A stretch of DNA of 64,000 nt, taken from the NCBI RefSeq assembly GCF_000315365.1, contig NZ_CAOS01000013.1, positions 301,830 to 365,829 of the forward strand, in the 5' to 3' direction. The notes beneath the pieces were generated by a model. That model searched no databases. It saw nothing but the letters and a program-made list of their open reading frames with translations, and was not told the DNA's origin. Shown in pieces: positions 1-7,904 of this stretch (positions are counted from its first letter, which is position 1; each line of letters starts with the position of its first letter). The position numbers were made by a program, and so were the translations under genes. This stretch comes from Desulforamulus hydrothermalis Lam5 = DSM 18033. GTDB taxonomy: Bacteria; Bacillota; Desulfotomaculia; Desulfotomaculales; Desulfotomaculaceae.

Positions 1-597
1 CCCCGGCAACAGGTGTGCGGCAAAATCGACCTGGTGGTGATCGGCTGCTCCACTGGCGGCCCGGCCGCCCTGCAGCAAATCATCCCCTACCTGCCGGCGG
101 ATCTGCCCGCCGGCGTGGTGATTGTGCAGCACATCCCGGTGGGTTTTTCTAAATCGATGGCAGAACATTTAGATAAAAAAAGCGCCCTTGCGGTGCGCCA
201 TGCCGAGTCGGGCGATGCCGTCAAACCGGGCCTGGCGCTGGTGGCGCCGGCGGGCTATGATTTGAACTTTGTACCCCAGGGCAGCGGCGCCGCCGTAAGC
301 CTGAGCAATTTTGGCCAGCCGCTGGCTCCCGGCGGTTTCCGCCCTTCGGTAGATTGGGTTATGCAATCTGCCGCCGAGGTGTACGGCTGCCGCGCCCTGG
401 GGGTGCTGCTTACCGGCATGGGGCGGGACGGCGCCCGGGGCATGCTGGCCATTAAAGAACAGGGCGGTCCCACCATTGCCGAGCACGAAAGCACCTGTGT
501 GGTGTACGGTATGCCCCGGGCGGCGGTGGAACTGGGGGCAGCCCAAAAAGTGGTGCCCTTGCCGCAAATTGCCCAGGAAATTCAAAGGTTTTTCTGA
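1..597 (+). CDS. cheB: CheB methylesterase, catalytic domain (5' end outside window)
   Basis: Protein-glutamate methylesterase/deamidase that removes methyl groups from chemoreceptors during adaptation. The frame is open to the first base, so the N-terminal receiver domain probably lies upstream of the window and the GTG at 13 is not necessarily the start. The catalytic triad of the family is visible: Ser in GCSTGG (codon 49-51), His in VQHIP (130-132) and Asp in TGMGRDGA (427-429). It ends just before a sigma-28-controlled flagellar operon and is the only chemotaxis gene at this end; cheD, cheR, cheC and cheY lie about 37 kb downstream. Confidence 0.95.
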   Translation, partial: PRQQVCGKIDLVVIGCSTGGPAALQQIIPYLPADLPAGVVIVQHIPVGFSKSMAEHLDKKSALAVRHAESGDAVKPGLALVAPAGYDLNFVPQGSGAAVSLSNFGQPLAPGGFRPSVDWVMQSAAEVYGCRALGVLLTGMGRDGARGMLAIKEQGGPTIAEHESTCVVYGMPRAAVELGAAQKVVPLPQIAQEIQRFF

Positions 598-606
598 AAA
601 ACAGGT

Positions 607-633
607 TAAGAAACAGGCCTAACCTGCCGATAT
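607..633 (+). promoter_or_regulatory. sigma-28 (FliA/SigD) promoter of the flgM operon
   Basis: TAAG at 607-610, a 15-base spacer, and GCCGATAT at 626-633 closely match the sigma-28 consensus (TAAA-N15-GCCGATAA). It lies 37 bases upstream of the flgM ATG. The regulator sigma-28 (FliA) is encoded at 34627, and its antagonist FlgM is the first gene transcribed here, giving the usual feedback loop. Confidence 0.75.
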
Positions 634-669
634 ATACTGCAGTAACAAGAGAACTTGCAGGTGATCGAG

Positions 670-963
670 ATGAAAATCAACGGGTTTAAACCAGCCGGTG
701 ACTTAATTAAAGCATATAACCGGCAAAAGACCGAGCAGGCCGGGTCAAAACAGGCTGCCGGTACGGCCGGGGCTACCCTGCAGCTGTCTGCAGCAGCCAG
801 GTTTAAAAAAGAAATTGAAACAGCCTTGCAAAACCTGCCGGAGATCAGGGAAGACCTGGTCAACCGCTTGCGAACAGAGATTCAGGCCGGCACTTACCGG
901 CCGGCTGCCGATAAAATTGCTGAAGGCATATTGAAAGAGAGGCTCCTGGATAAATTGGTTTAA
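670..963 (+). CDS. flgM: FlgM anti-sigma-28 factor
   Basis: Small cytoplasmic protein of 97 residues that binds FliA and holds late flagellar genes off until it is exported through the finished hook-basal body. It has the family layout: a disordered, low-complexity N-terminal half and a C-terminal helical region (roughly residues 45-97, LSAAARF onward) that contacts sigma. The ATG at 670 is chosen over the TTG at 655 because it gives the typical MKIN start and has AGGTGA five bases upstream. First gene of flgM-flgN-flgK-flgL. Confidence 0.93.
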   Translation: MKINGFKPAGDLIKAYNRQKTEQAGSKQAAGTAGATLQLSAAARFKKEIETALQNLPEIREDLVNRLRTEIQAGTYRPAADKIAEGILKERLLDKLV

Positions 964-977
964 AGGATGATGCAAAA

Positions 978-1466
978 ATGGAGTCTTTATTTTTTAACTT
1001 GAGCCGGCTGTTGTCCGCCCTGCAGGAAAAACTGGCGGATATGCTGCAGGCCACCGAAAAGCACAACCAGGCCCTGCGGCACAACGATATGGAGGCCCTC
1101 CGGCTGGCGCTGCAAGAGCTGCACGCCATCACTGCCCAGACCAGGCAGCTGGACCGGCAGCGGGAAGCCGTACAAGCAGCCCTGGAGGCACAGCTAAATT
1201 TGCCGGCGGGGGCCACCTTAAGCGAAACCCTGCAGCACGCTCCGGCCGGGCTGGCCCGGGAGATGCATAAAACGGCCGGTTCCCTGCGGCAGTTAACCGA
1301 AGCCATTAACAGCATGGCGGCATTAAACAAAATCCTCACCCAAAATGCCATGCAGTTTAACCAGATTTTGCTGGCCGGCTGCCAGCCCGCCCAGACCACC
1401 TACAAGCCGGGCGGTCAGGCAACGGTGGCCGCCGAACCCCTCTCGTTGCTCAACAAAACCGTTTAA
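978..1466 (+). CDS. flgN: FlgN-type export chaperone
   Basis: Helical coiled-coil protein of 162 residues, the size and gene position (flgM-flgN-flgK-flgL) of the FlgN chaperone that delivers FlgK and FlgL to the export gate. Long amphipathic helices rich in Leu, Gln, Ala and Glu span residues 1-60 and 85-130; there is no signal peptide. AAAGGATG lies just upstream of the ATG. The call rests on position and composition more than on strict motifs. Confidence 0.85.
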   Translation: MESLFFNLSRLLSALQEKLADMLQATEKHNQALRHNDMEALRLALQELHAITAQTRQLDRQREAVQAALEAQLNLPAGATLSETLQHAPAGLAREMHKTAGSLRQLTEAINSMAALNKILTQNAMQFNQILLAGCQPAQTTYKPGGQATVAAEPLSLLNKTV

Positions 1467-1527
1467 CTTTATGCATGATGACAGCTAACAGCCGGCCCTA
1501 TTGCCGGCTTAAAAAGGTGGTATCTAC

Positions 1528-3012
1528 ATGCCTGGAACCTGGTTTGGACTGGAAATTGCCAAAAGGGGCGTCATGTCCCACCGTACTGCCCTGGACGTAA
1601 CAGGGCACAACATTGCCAATGCCAACACCGAAGGCTACTCCCGCCAGGAGGCGGTGCTTAAGCCCACCGATCCCTGGACCCTGCCCGACCTGGCCACCAA
1701 AATGCTGCCGGGCCAGCTGGGCACCGGCGTATCGGTGGAAGAAGTGCGGCGCATCCGGGACTATTACCTGGATGTGCAGTCCCGCCAGTCCGGCAGCTAC
1801 GAAGGCTACTGGGAGAAAAGGCTGGACCTGGCCAAACGGATGGAAACCGTGTTCCCGGAACCGGACGGCCGGGGCCTGCAGGCAGTGCTGCTGAATTTCT
1901 TCAACGACTGGCAGGATGTCAACAACAACCCGGCCGACCCGGGCGTTAAAAAAGCGGTGATTGAATCTGCCGATGAACTGGCGGGTATTTTCCGCCAGAT
2001 GCACACCCAGCTCAGCACCATCGGCGAGGGCATTGCGGTTGCCGCTGCCGGCGAGGATCCGCCGGGCTACTTCCGGGTGGTGGGGGGTATGATGAGCTTT
2101 GAGGCAGATAAAATCAACCTGATTACCAAAAGGATTGCCGATCTTTCCAATACCATCATCCGCCTTAAACAAAACGGCGCTTCCCCCAACGACCTGCTGG
2201 ACCAGCGGGATGCCCTGCTGGATGAGCTGGCCAAATACGGCAATATTAAAACCACCATCAGCGACGGCGGCCAAATCACGGTGAGCTTTATCGATGCCGG
2301 CGGCAGTTTTGATATTGTCAAAATGAATAACGGCCAGGCTGAGGCGGGCCAGGTGGCAGTGTTTAAGGACAACAGTGCCGACCCCCATTACCACCTGCTG
2401 CTGGATTACGACGGCACCTTTGATGCGGCCGATGCCAAACTGGACTTAACGGCACGGGCTGTTTATTCCCCGCTCTTGGCCGGTTCCGGCCAGGGTTCCC
2501 TGCTGGGCCTGGAAGCCGCCCGCCAGGATAATGCCAAGCTGTTGAAGGATTTGGACGACCTGGCCCTTAAACTGGTGGAACTGGTAAACGGCGGCGCAAC
2601 CGATAGCCCGCCCGGCTCCGGCATTGAGTTTTTTGATGCATCTGCCACCGGGGCGGCCGACATCAAAGTAAAAGCCGGCTACCTGGATATTATCGGCCAG
2701 AACGCCATCAACGTGGCCCGCCTGCGCAGCACCTTGATTACCGTAGGCAGCGTCGCCAACACTACCTTTGAGAACTTTTACCAGGGCATTGTGGCCCAGG
2801 TGGGGGCCAATGTGGATCACTACGCCAACATGCTGGAAAACCAGCAGGCCATCGGCAGTCAGATTGAAGCCCTGCGCCAGTCGGTGTCCGGCGTTTCGGT
2901 GGACGAGGAACTGACCCGCATGATCCAGTTCCAGTACGGCTACCAGGCCTCCGCCCGCATGCTCGCCCTGCAGGACGAGTTGCTTGATTATTTAATTAAC
3001 CGTATCCGCTAA
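1528..3012 (+). CDS. flgK: FlgK, hook-filament junction protein 1
   Basis: First junction protein between hook and filament, 494 residues. The N-terminal rod-type motif is clear (GHNIANANTEGYSRQEAVL, about residues 30-50) and the C-terminal helix carries the matching signature (SVDEELTRMIQFQYGYQAS). The variable middle is of ordinary size. Start ATG at 1528 after AAAAAGGTGG. Followed nine bases later by the spacer to flgL, in the same operon. Confidence 0.97.
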   Translation: MPGTWFGLEIAKRGVMSHRTALDVTGHNIANANTEGYSRQEAVLKPTDPWTLPDLATKMLPGQLGTGVSVEEVRRIRDYYLDVQSRQSGSYEGYWEKRLDLAKRMETVFPEPDGRGLQAVLLNFFNDWQDVNNNPADPGVKKAVIESADELAGIFRQMHTQLSTIGEGIAVAAAGEDPPGYFRVVGGMMSFEADKINLITKRIADLSNTIIRLKQNGASPNDLLDQRDALLDELAKYGNIKTTISDGGQITVSFIDAGGSFDIVKMNNGQAEAGQVAVFKDNSADPHYHLLLDYDGTFDAADAKLDLTARAVYSPLLAGSGQGSLLGLEAARQDNAKLLKDLDDLALKLVELVNGGATDSPPGSGIEFFDASATGAADIKVKAGYLDIIGQNAINVARLRSTLITVGSVANTTFENFYQGIVAQVGANVDHYANMLENQQAIGSQIEALRQSVSGVSVDEELTRMIQFQYGYQASARMLALQDELLDYLINRIR

Positions 3013-3029
3013 AGGGGGAGGTGTGTAAA

Positions 3030-3998
3030 ATGTTGCGTGTTTCCAACACCCTGCTGGCCAACAATATGTGCCGCTATATCCAGAACAACCTGCAGCGGTC
3101 GGCCAAAGTGCAGGAGCACAGCGCCACCGGCAAAACCATTAACCGGCCTTCGGATAACCCGTCAGAAATCAGCCAGCTGATGGCCATTAACGCCACCCTG
3201 ACCGGCAACGAGCAATACCTGCGCAACATCCAGGACGGCCTGGCTTACCTGAACCAGACCGATACCGCCCTGAACACCGTCGGTGTGACCTTGCAGGATG
3301 CCAAAGCACTGGCCCTGCAGGGGGCTAACGGCACCCTGACGGAAGAAGACCGCAAGGCCATCGCCGAGCAAATTGACAAGCAAATTGACGCCCTGGTGGA
3401 CCTGGGCAACAGCAGCCTGGGCGGCAAGTACCTGTTTGCCGGCACCCAGAACGGCATGCCGCCCTTTATGCGTCAAGGCGATAAGATTTACTACCGGGGC
3501 AATACCGACCTGGTGCAGCGGGAAATCCTGTTTGGCGGCAGCTACCCGGTGGTGGCGCCCGGCGTGGCGGATGCAGCGTCGTCAGAAAACGGTGTTTTTG
3601 GCAAGCTGACCGCCAACACCATAGAAGAACCGCCCGGTTCCGGCCAAATCTGGACCGAGGTGACCGGCGGCCCCCTGGAAGTTTTGAAAAACCTGCGGGA
3701 TGCCCTGCAAACCAATGACACCGCCGGCATTAATACTGCCCTGGGCCGGTTGGACGCCGCCCATGATGAAGTATTGGCGCATCGGGTCGCGGTGGGCGCC
3801 CGTACCCGCCACCTGGAAGCGGTGCAGGAACAGCTGGAGGATCAAGAAACCAAGCTGAAGGAGCGGCTGGTGCAGGTGCAGGGGGCAGACATTGCCAAAC
3901 TCACCATTGAAGCGGCCGAAAACCAGCTGGTACACCAGGCCTCCCTGATGACTGCCGCCAACCTGTTGAACGTCAGCCTGCTGCAGTATTTGAAATAA
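3030..3998 (+). CDS. flgL: FlgL, hook-filament junction protein 3
   Basis: Second junction protein, flagellin-like, 322 residues. The N-terminal D0/D1 helices contain the flagellin-type segment with GKTINRPSDNPSEIS, and the C-terminal helix ends in NLLNVSLLQYLK. The ATG at 3030 is preferred over an in-frame GTG at 3021 because GGGGGAGGTG sits directly upstream. In many Firmicutes fliW and csrA follow flgL; here they are 6.6 kb away on the other strand. Confidence 0.96.
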   Translation: MLRVSNTLLANNMCRYIQNNLQRSAKVQEHSATGKTINRPSDNPSEISQLMAINATLTGNEQYLRNIQDGLAYLNQTDTALNTVGVTLQDAKALALQGANGTLTEEDRKAIAEQIDKQIDALVDLGNSSLGGKYLFAGTQNGMPPFMRQGDKIYYRGNTDLVQREILFGGSYPVVAPGVADAASSENGVFGKLTANTIEEPPGSGQIWTEVTGGPLEVLKNLRDALQTNDTAGINTALGRLDAAHDEVLAHRVAVGARTRHLEAVQEQLEDQETKLKERLVQVQGADIAKLTIEAAENQLVHQASLMTAANLLNVSLLQYLK

Positions 3999-4094
3999 CA
4001 GCAGGTATTACTGCTGCTGCGGCAAAACCGCCGGGTAGTATGAAGAACTGACCTGCAGTACCGGGGCCGGCTGCCCCAAGGGAGGTGCTGCCTT

Positions 4095-4463
4095 ATGAAA
4101 ATCGGCGCGGGCGGCCTGCAAAACCTGGCCGCCCAGGAAATGATCGCCCGCCAGGGCGATGCCGCTGCCAGGAGCAAGCCGCTGCCCGACCCTGCGGTCA
4201 TGCAGGCCCGGGACATGGCCCGGAACCTGCTCCACCAGGACCTCAACCGGGCGGTGGAACAGCTTAACCGGCTGGCCCGCATGCTCAACCAGAGCCTGGA
4301 ATTTGCCCTGGTTAAGCAGGGCAAAGAAAGCCGCATCAGGGTAAAAGACAAAGCCGGCGGCCGCAGCCGGCATCTCACCCCGGCACAAGCCCTGGCCCTG
4401 CTTGCAGAGGATGCACAACCGTCAGAAAAAACCAAAGGCCGCCACCTGGACGGCTATGCCTAG
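4095..4463 (+). CDS. FlaG-like hypothetical protein closing the flgM operon
   Basis: Protein of 122 residues, not a standard operon member. Its middle (about residues 50-85: AVEQLNRLARMLNQSLEF, then basic and charged strands ending RIRVKD) resembles the core of FlaG proteins, in which a helix LNKxLExxxxxLRF is followed by a beta strand. The rest is Ala- and Gln-rich and unlike FlaG. GGGAGGTG precedes the ATG. It lies 96 bases after flgL and before a terminator, so it belongs to the sigma-28 operon. A second, clear FlaG is at 13700. Filament-associated function is inference. Confidence 0.6.
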   Translation: MKIGAGGLQNLAAQEMIARQGDAAARSKPLPDPAVMQARDMARNLLHQDLNRAVEQLNRLARMLNQSLEFALVKQGKESRIRVKDKAGGRSRHLTPAQALALLAEDAQPSEKTKGRHLDGYA

Positions 4464-4477
4464 CGGCAACATTTTAA

Positions 4478-4506
4478 TTGTATATTTTAATTATATTAAA
4501 ATACAA
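4478..4506. repeat. AT-rich palindrome between operon end and terminator
   Basis: Near-perfect inverted repeat (TTGTAT-A-TTTTAAT / ATTAAAATACAA) directly after the last gene of the flgM operon and upstream of a stronger GC-rich terminator at 4573. It could be a weak terminator or an mRNA 3' structure; no function can be assigned. Confidence 0.5.
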
Positions 4507-4572
4507 ACAACTTCCTGGAATTTCTGTTACAATCACTATAAATGCTTAAAAGCGAGGTTTGTACAAACCGGC

Positions 4573-4604
4573 AACCGCTGCCTGCCAGGAGCGGTTTTTA
4601 TTTT
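4573..4604 (+). terminator. Rho-independent terminator of the flgM-flgN-flgK-flgL operon
   Basis: AACCGCT (4573-4579) pairs with AGCGGTT (4590-4596), followed by a T-rich tract (TTTTTATTTT). It separates the junction-protein operon from the flagellin promoter immediately downstream. Confidence 0.85.
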
Positions 4605-4627
4605 AACAAAAAAATATTTCTCAACAC

Positions 4628-4654
4628 TAAACTTATTGCTGCCACTGCCGAAAT
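4628..4654 (+). promoter_or_regulatory. sigma-28 promoter of flagellin
   Basis: TAAA (4628-4631), a 15-base spacer and GCCGAAAT (4647-4654) form a near-consensus sigma-28 promoter about 90 bases upstream of the flagellin start codon, leaving a long untranslated leader. Confidence 0.85.
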
Positions 4655-4700
4655 AAATACTGGAAAGCAAATCCGGGGCGGCCGACCGGATACAGCTTTT

Positions 4701-4738
4701 ACCGCACGGATGCGGTAATAAAATAAATTCATGGAGGA
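4701..4738 (+). promoter_or_regulatory. candidate CsrA-binding sites in the flagellin leader
   Basis: A hairpin ACCGCA-CGGA-TGCGGT (4701-4716) places a GGA in its loop. A second GGA motif (ATGGAGGA, 4731-4738) overlaps the ribosome binding site of the flagellin ATG at 4746. One stem-loop GGA plus one over the Shine-Dalgarno is the arrangement known for CsrA repression of hag in Bacillus subtilis. csrA and its antagonist fliW are both in this window. Binding itself is inferred. Confidence 0.5.
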
Positions 4739-4745
4739 ATGAAAA

Positions 4746-5879
4746 ATGAGAATCAACCACAACATTGCAGCGCTGAATACCTACCGTCAGTTGAGCAACA
4801 ACAACGCCATCGGCGCAAAATCGCTGGAGAAGCTCTCCTCTGGCTTGCGCATCAACCGCGCCGGTGACGACGCAGCAGGTTTGGCCATCAGCGAAAAGAT
4901 GCGCGGGCAGATCAGGGGTTTGGACATGGCATCTAAGAATGCTCAGGATGGTATTTCCTTAATACAGACTGCTGAAGGTGCTTTAAACGAAACCCACAGT
5001 ATTCTGCAGCGTATGCGTGAATTAGCAGTTCAGGCTTCTAACGACACTAATACTAATGATGACCGTGAAGAACTGCAAAAAGAATTAGATCAGTTAATTA
5101 AAGAAATTGATCGTATTTCTGACACTACAGAATTTAACACTAAGAAACTATTGGATGGCTCGCTTAGTGGTGTACGTTCAGTTGCACAATTTGCTAAATT
5201 TGATGAAAATAACACGGCTTCATTTACTGCCATTGCAGCTGCAACTACAATCAGTGTTGACAATACTTATAACGTAAGAATTACATCTGCTGATTCTACT
5301 GGGACAACCTATATCGTTACCTGGACAGATTCTACTGGTACTAGTGGGACATTTGCGGTTAACAAAACTGGCGGCACAATTGGGTTTACTAATGCCGCAA
5401 CCTTAACCTTAGCAGCATTAACTGCTGCTAACATTGGTGATGAAGTGACCTTTACTACAAGGCAGACAGTTACAGATAATACCGATACTGCTTTAAGCTA
5501 TCAAATTGGTGCTAATTCTTCTCAAACAATGCGCGTTGAGATAGAAGACATGAGTGCCAGTGCTCTGCATGTTAGCGGTCTGAAAATCAATACCCAACAA
5601 GCAGCTGAAGCATCTGTCTCCGCTATCAATAAAGCGCTGACTGATGTTTCTGCCCAGCGTGCTAAGTTAGGTGCATTCCAAAATAGACTAGAACATACCA
5701 TTAACAACCTTGGTACATCACAAGAAAACTTAACTGCCGCTGAGTCAAGGATTAGAGATGTAGATATGGCCAAGGAAATGATGGAATTTACCAAGAACAA
5801 TATCCTGTCTCAAGCTGCCCAGGCAATGCTTGCTCAGGCAAACCAACAGCCACAAGGAGTTCTGCAACTTTTACGGTAG
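4746..5879 (+). CDS. hag: Flagellin (filament subunit)
   Basis: Major filament protein of 377 residues. The conserved N-terminal D0/D1 region starts MRINHNIAALNTYRQL and contains the SSGLRINRAGDDAAGLAIS block. The C-terminal D1/D0 region (MAKEMMEFTKNNILSQAAQA to VLQLLR) is intact. The central Thr/Ser/Ala-rich domain (about residues 150-265) is variable and a plausible glycosylation target. Base composition changes sharply near 4930: the first ~185 bases match the GC-rich neighbours, while the rest, including the conserved 3' end, is AT-rich like the downstream glycosyltransferases. GGAGG precedes the ATG. Confidence 0.97.
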   Translation: MRINHNIAALNTYRQLSNNNAIGAKSLEKLSSGLRINRAGDDAAGLAISEKMRGQIRGLDMASKNAQDGISLIQTAEGALNETHSILQRMRELAVQASNDTNTNDDREELQKELDQLIKEIDRISDTTEFNTKKLLDGSLSGVRSVAQFAKFDENNTASFTAIAAATTISVDNTYNVRITSADSTGTTYIVTWTDSTGTSGTFAVNKTGGTIGFTNAATLTLAALTAANIGDEVTFTTRQTVTDNTDTALSYQIGANSSQTMRVEIEDMSASALHVSGLKINTQQAAEASVSAINKALTDVSAQRAKLGAFQNRLEHTINNLGTSQENLTAAESRIRDVDMAKEMMEFTKNNILSQAAQAMLAQANQQPQGVLQLLR

Positions 5880-5886
5880 TAGAAAT

Positions 5887-5920
5887 AAAGAGGGAGCAAA
5901 AGAAGCTCCCTCTTTATTAT
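5887..5920 (+). terminator. Rho-independent terminator after flagellin
   Basis: Perfect 11-base stem (AAAGAGGGAGC at 5887-5897 with GCTCCCTCTTT at 5905-5915) followed by a T/A tract, 8 bases after the flagellin stop codon. It isolates the abundant flagellin mRNA from the glycosyltransferase genes. Confidence 0.9.
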
Positions 5921-5960
5921 ATAAAACTTATATTTTGCATGTAAGAAGGGAACATGAAAG

Positions 5961-7904
5961 ATGAAACTCTCGGCCTGTGTTATAACAAAAAATGAAGAGA
6001 AAAATATTGTATCCTGTTTGGAAAGCGTAAAGTCTCTTGTGTCTGAAATGATAGTAGTGGATACTGGTTCGACGGATAAGACGGTAGATGTGGCAAAAGG
6101 GTTAGGGGCTAAAGTGTATCATTATGAATGGTGCAACGATTTTTCCAAAGCTAGAAATTATGCAATATCTAAAGCTAAAGGGCAGTGGATAATTTTTCTT
6201 GACGCAGACGAGTACCTTACAAGAGAATCTATTAATAAATTAAAGCTAGTAGTTATTGAAGCTAATAATAGAAAAGCAGACTTTTTGGTTTGCATGCTAA
6301 CTAACTATGATAAGAAAAGTAAAAAAGCGATAAATTCTGTTCCTGTTATTCGCATATTTAGAAATGACAATAATATTGAATATTATGGTGCAATTCATGA
6401 AATGTTAATTCGTAAAGATTGCAATCCAAAGATATTAGATGCTACAAATTATATTAAAATTATTCATACAGGCTATTCCTTGGACGATATTAGGGATAAA
6501 AACAAGATGCACAGGAATCTTGAACTGTTGCTGAAAGAACTTGAGAAAAACCCCCAAGACAGTAATTTGTGTTTTTATATTTCTGAATCATATGCTATAG
6601 GGGGATGTTATGATAAAACAATAGACTATGCATTAAAAGCGATTAAATATAATAACGGTACATTGCTTGGTATGTATCAGAAAAACTATCTTAATTTAAT
6701 AAATGCTATGGTGCAATTAAAGTATCCTAAAGAAGAAGTCATAAATATTGTTAAAGAAGCTAACAAAGCTTTCCCGGAATTTCCTGATTTTTATTTTTAC
6801 CTTGCAGATTTTTATGAACAAGATAAACGTTATTATGATGCTATTGATGCATATGAACGGGGCATACAAAATTTTGAGAATGGATTGATTGGTCAATCTA
6901 GTGCGCATTTTAACTTGGCTAATATAACAAGACTCATGGGTGATATATATTTTAAAAAGGGAAACTTTCATAAAAGTATAGAAATGTATATTGAATCGTT
7001 AAAGACTGATTATGATAATTATATTTCACTAAAACAGTTACTGTTTATTCTTTCGAAGTTTGAATCTGCTAAAGAGATAATCAAGTTCTTAGGTAATATG
7101 TATGATTATAGCAATTTAAAACATTTACTGCTTTTATTAAAAGCTTCATTACAAGCTAATAGTCCTAATCTTGCAGAGTATTATTATTTTTTGATTCAAA
7201 ACTTATCGCAGGGTGATAAACTAACTAAGGAATCAGCCGATATTGATATGTTAAATGATAAATATGATAGTGCAGCAATGAAGTTTAATCAGCTGTATCT
7301 ACATGCATATGACACTAGATTTGCTATTAAAGGAACAATAGCTTCTATTTTAGCTAAAGATGAGGAGAGTTTATGCAGGCTTAAGAAAATCGTAAAGCCT
7401 TCATTAAAAAGATTTATTCAATGGTATCTAAAAGAAGACGTATCATTTTTAAAATCTGACAAGTATGTTCTTCTTGATGTTTTTCAAGAAATGATTAAAT
7501 TATCTAAAATTGACAAGTTGACTATTTTTAATGATATAATCGAAAATATGGATATTATTCAAGAAGTTGCAGAGTTATGTTATTATTATGGGCAATATAG
7601 TTATGCAGTAGAAATGTTCCATAAATACATAGAAAAAGATAATATCTTGCCTTCACATAAATTGGCTGACATTTTAGTAAAAATGGCAGATTGTTTGTAC
7701 AAAACTGGTCAGTTAGATCTTGCACTTGAGTTTTTTATTGATGCTCTAAAAATTAACCCTATGGACTTTAGAGTGTATGAAACACCTATAGAAATCTGTA
7801 AAAAATTAAATAACCAACAACTTCTTAAAGAACTGGTTGACAAAGCAATTCTTTATTTCCCTGACTCAAAATATATTATGTCTTATAAAAAGGTTGTGAA
7901 TTAA
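5961..7904 (+). CDS. GT2 glycosyltransferase with C-terminal TPR repeats
   Basis: Protein of 647 residues. The N-terminal GT-A domain (about 1-230) has the family-2 start (SACVITKNEEKNI), VVDTGSTDKT and the metal-binding DxD in FLDADEY. The remaining two thirds are helical repeats with TPR character (for example ALKINPMDFRVYE and NLANITRLMGDIYFKKG). GT2-TPR proteins are often protein or cell-surface glycosyltransferases, and the position directly behind flagellin suggests filament glycosylation; this is inference. Its very AT-rich codons differ from the flagellar genes around the island. ATG at 5961. Confidence 0.85.
   Translation: MKLSACVITKNEEKNIVSCLESVKSLVSEMIVVDTGSTDKTVDVAKGLGAKVYHYEWCNDFSKARNYAISKAKGQWIIFLDADEYLTRESINKLKLVVIEANNRKADFLVCMLTNYDKKSKKAINSVPVIRIFRNDNNIEYYGAIHEMLIRKDCNPKILDATNYIKIIHTGYSLDDIRDKNKMHRNLELLLKELEKNPQDSNLCFYISESYAIGGCYDKTIDYALKAIKYNNGTLLGMYQKNYLNLINAMVQLKYPKEEVINIVKEANKAFPEFPDFYFYLADFYEQDKRYYDAIDAYERGIQNFENGLIGQSSAHFNLANITRLMGDIYFKKGNFHKSIEMYIESLKTDYDNYISLKQLLFILSKFESAKEIIKFLGNMYDYSNLKHLLLLLKASLQANSPNLAEYYYFLIQNLSQGDKLTKESADIDMLNDKYDSAAMKFNQLYLHAYDTRFAIKGTIASILAKDEESLCRLKKIVKPSLKRFIQWYLKEDVSFLKSDKYVLLDVFQEMIKLSKIDKLTIFNDIIENMDIIQEVAELCYYYGQYSYAVEMFHKYIEKDNILPSHKLADILVKMADCLYKTGQLDLALEFFIDALKINPMDFRVYETPIEICKKLNNQQLLKELVDKAILYFPDSKYIMSYKKVVN

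Noticed and set aside
1498..2394. Reverse-strand frame of 298 codons opposite flgK
   Set aside because: Shadow of the FlgK coding frame; composition follows the sense codons.
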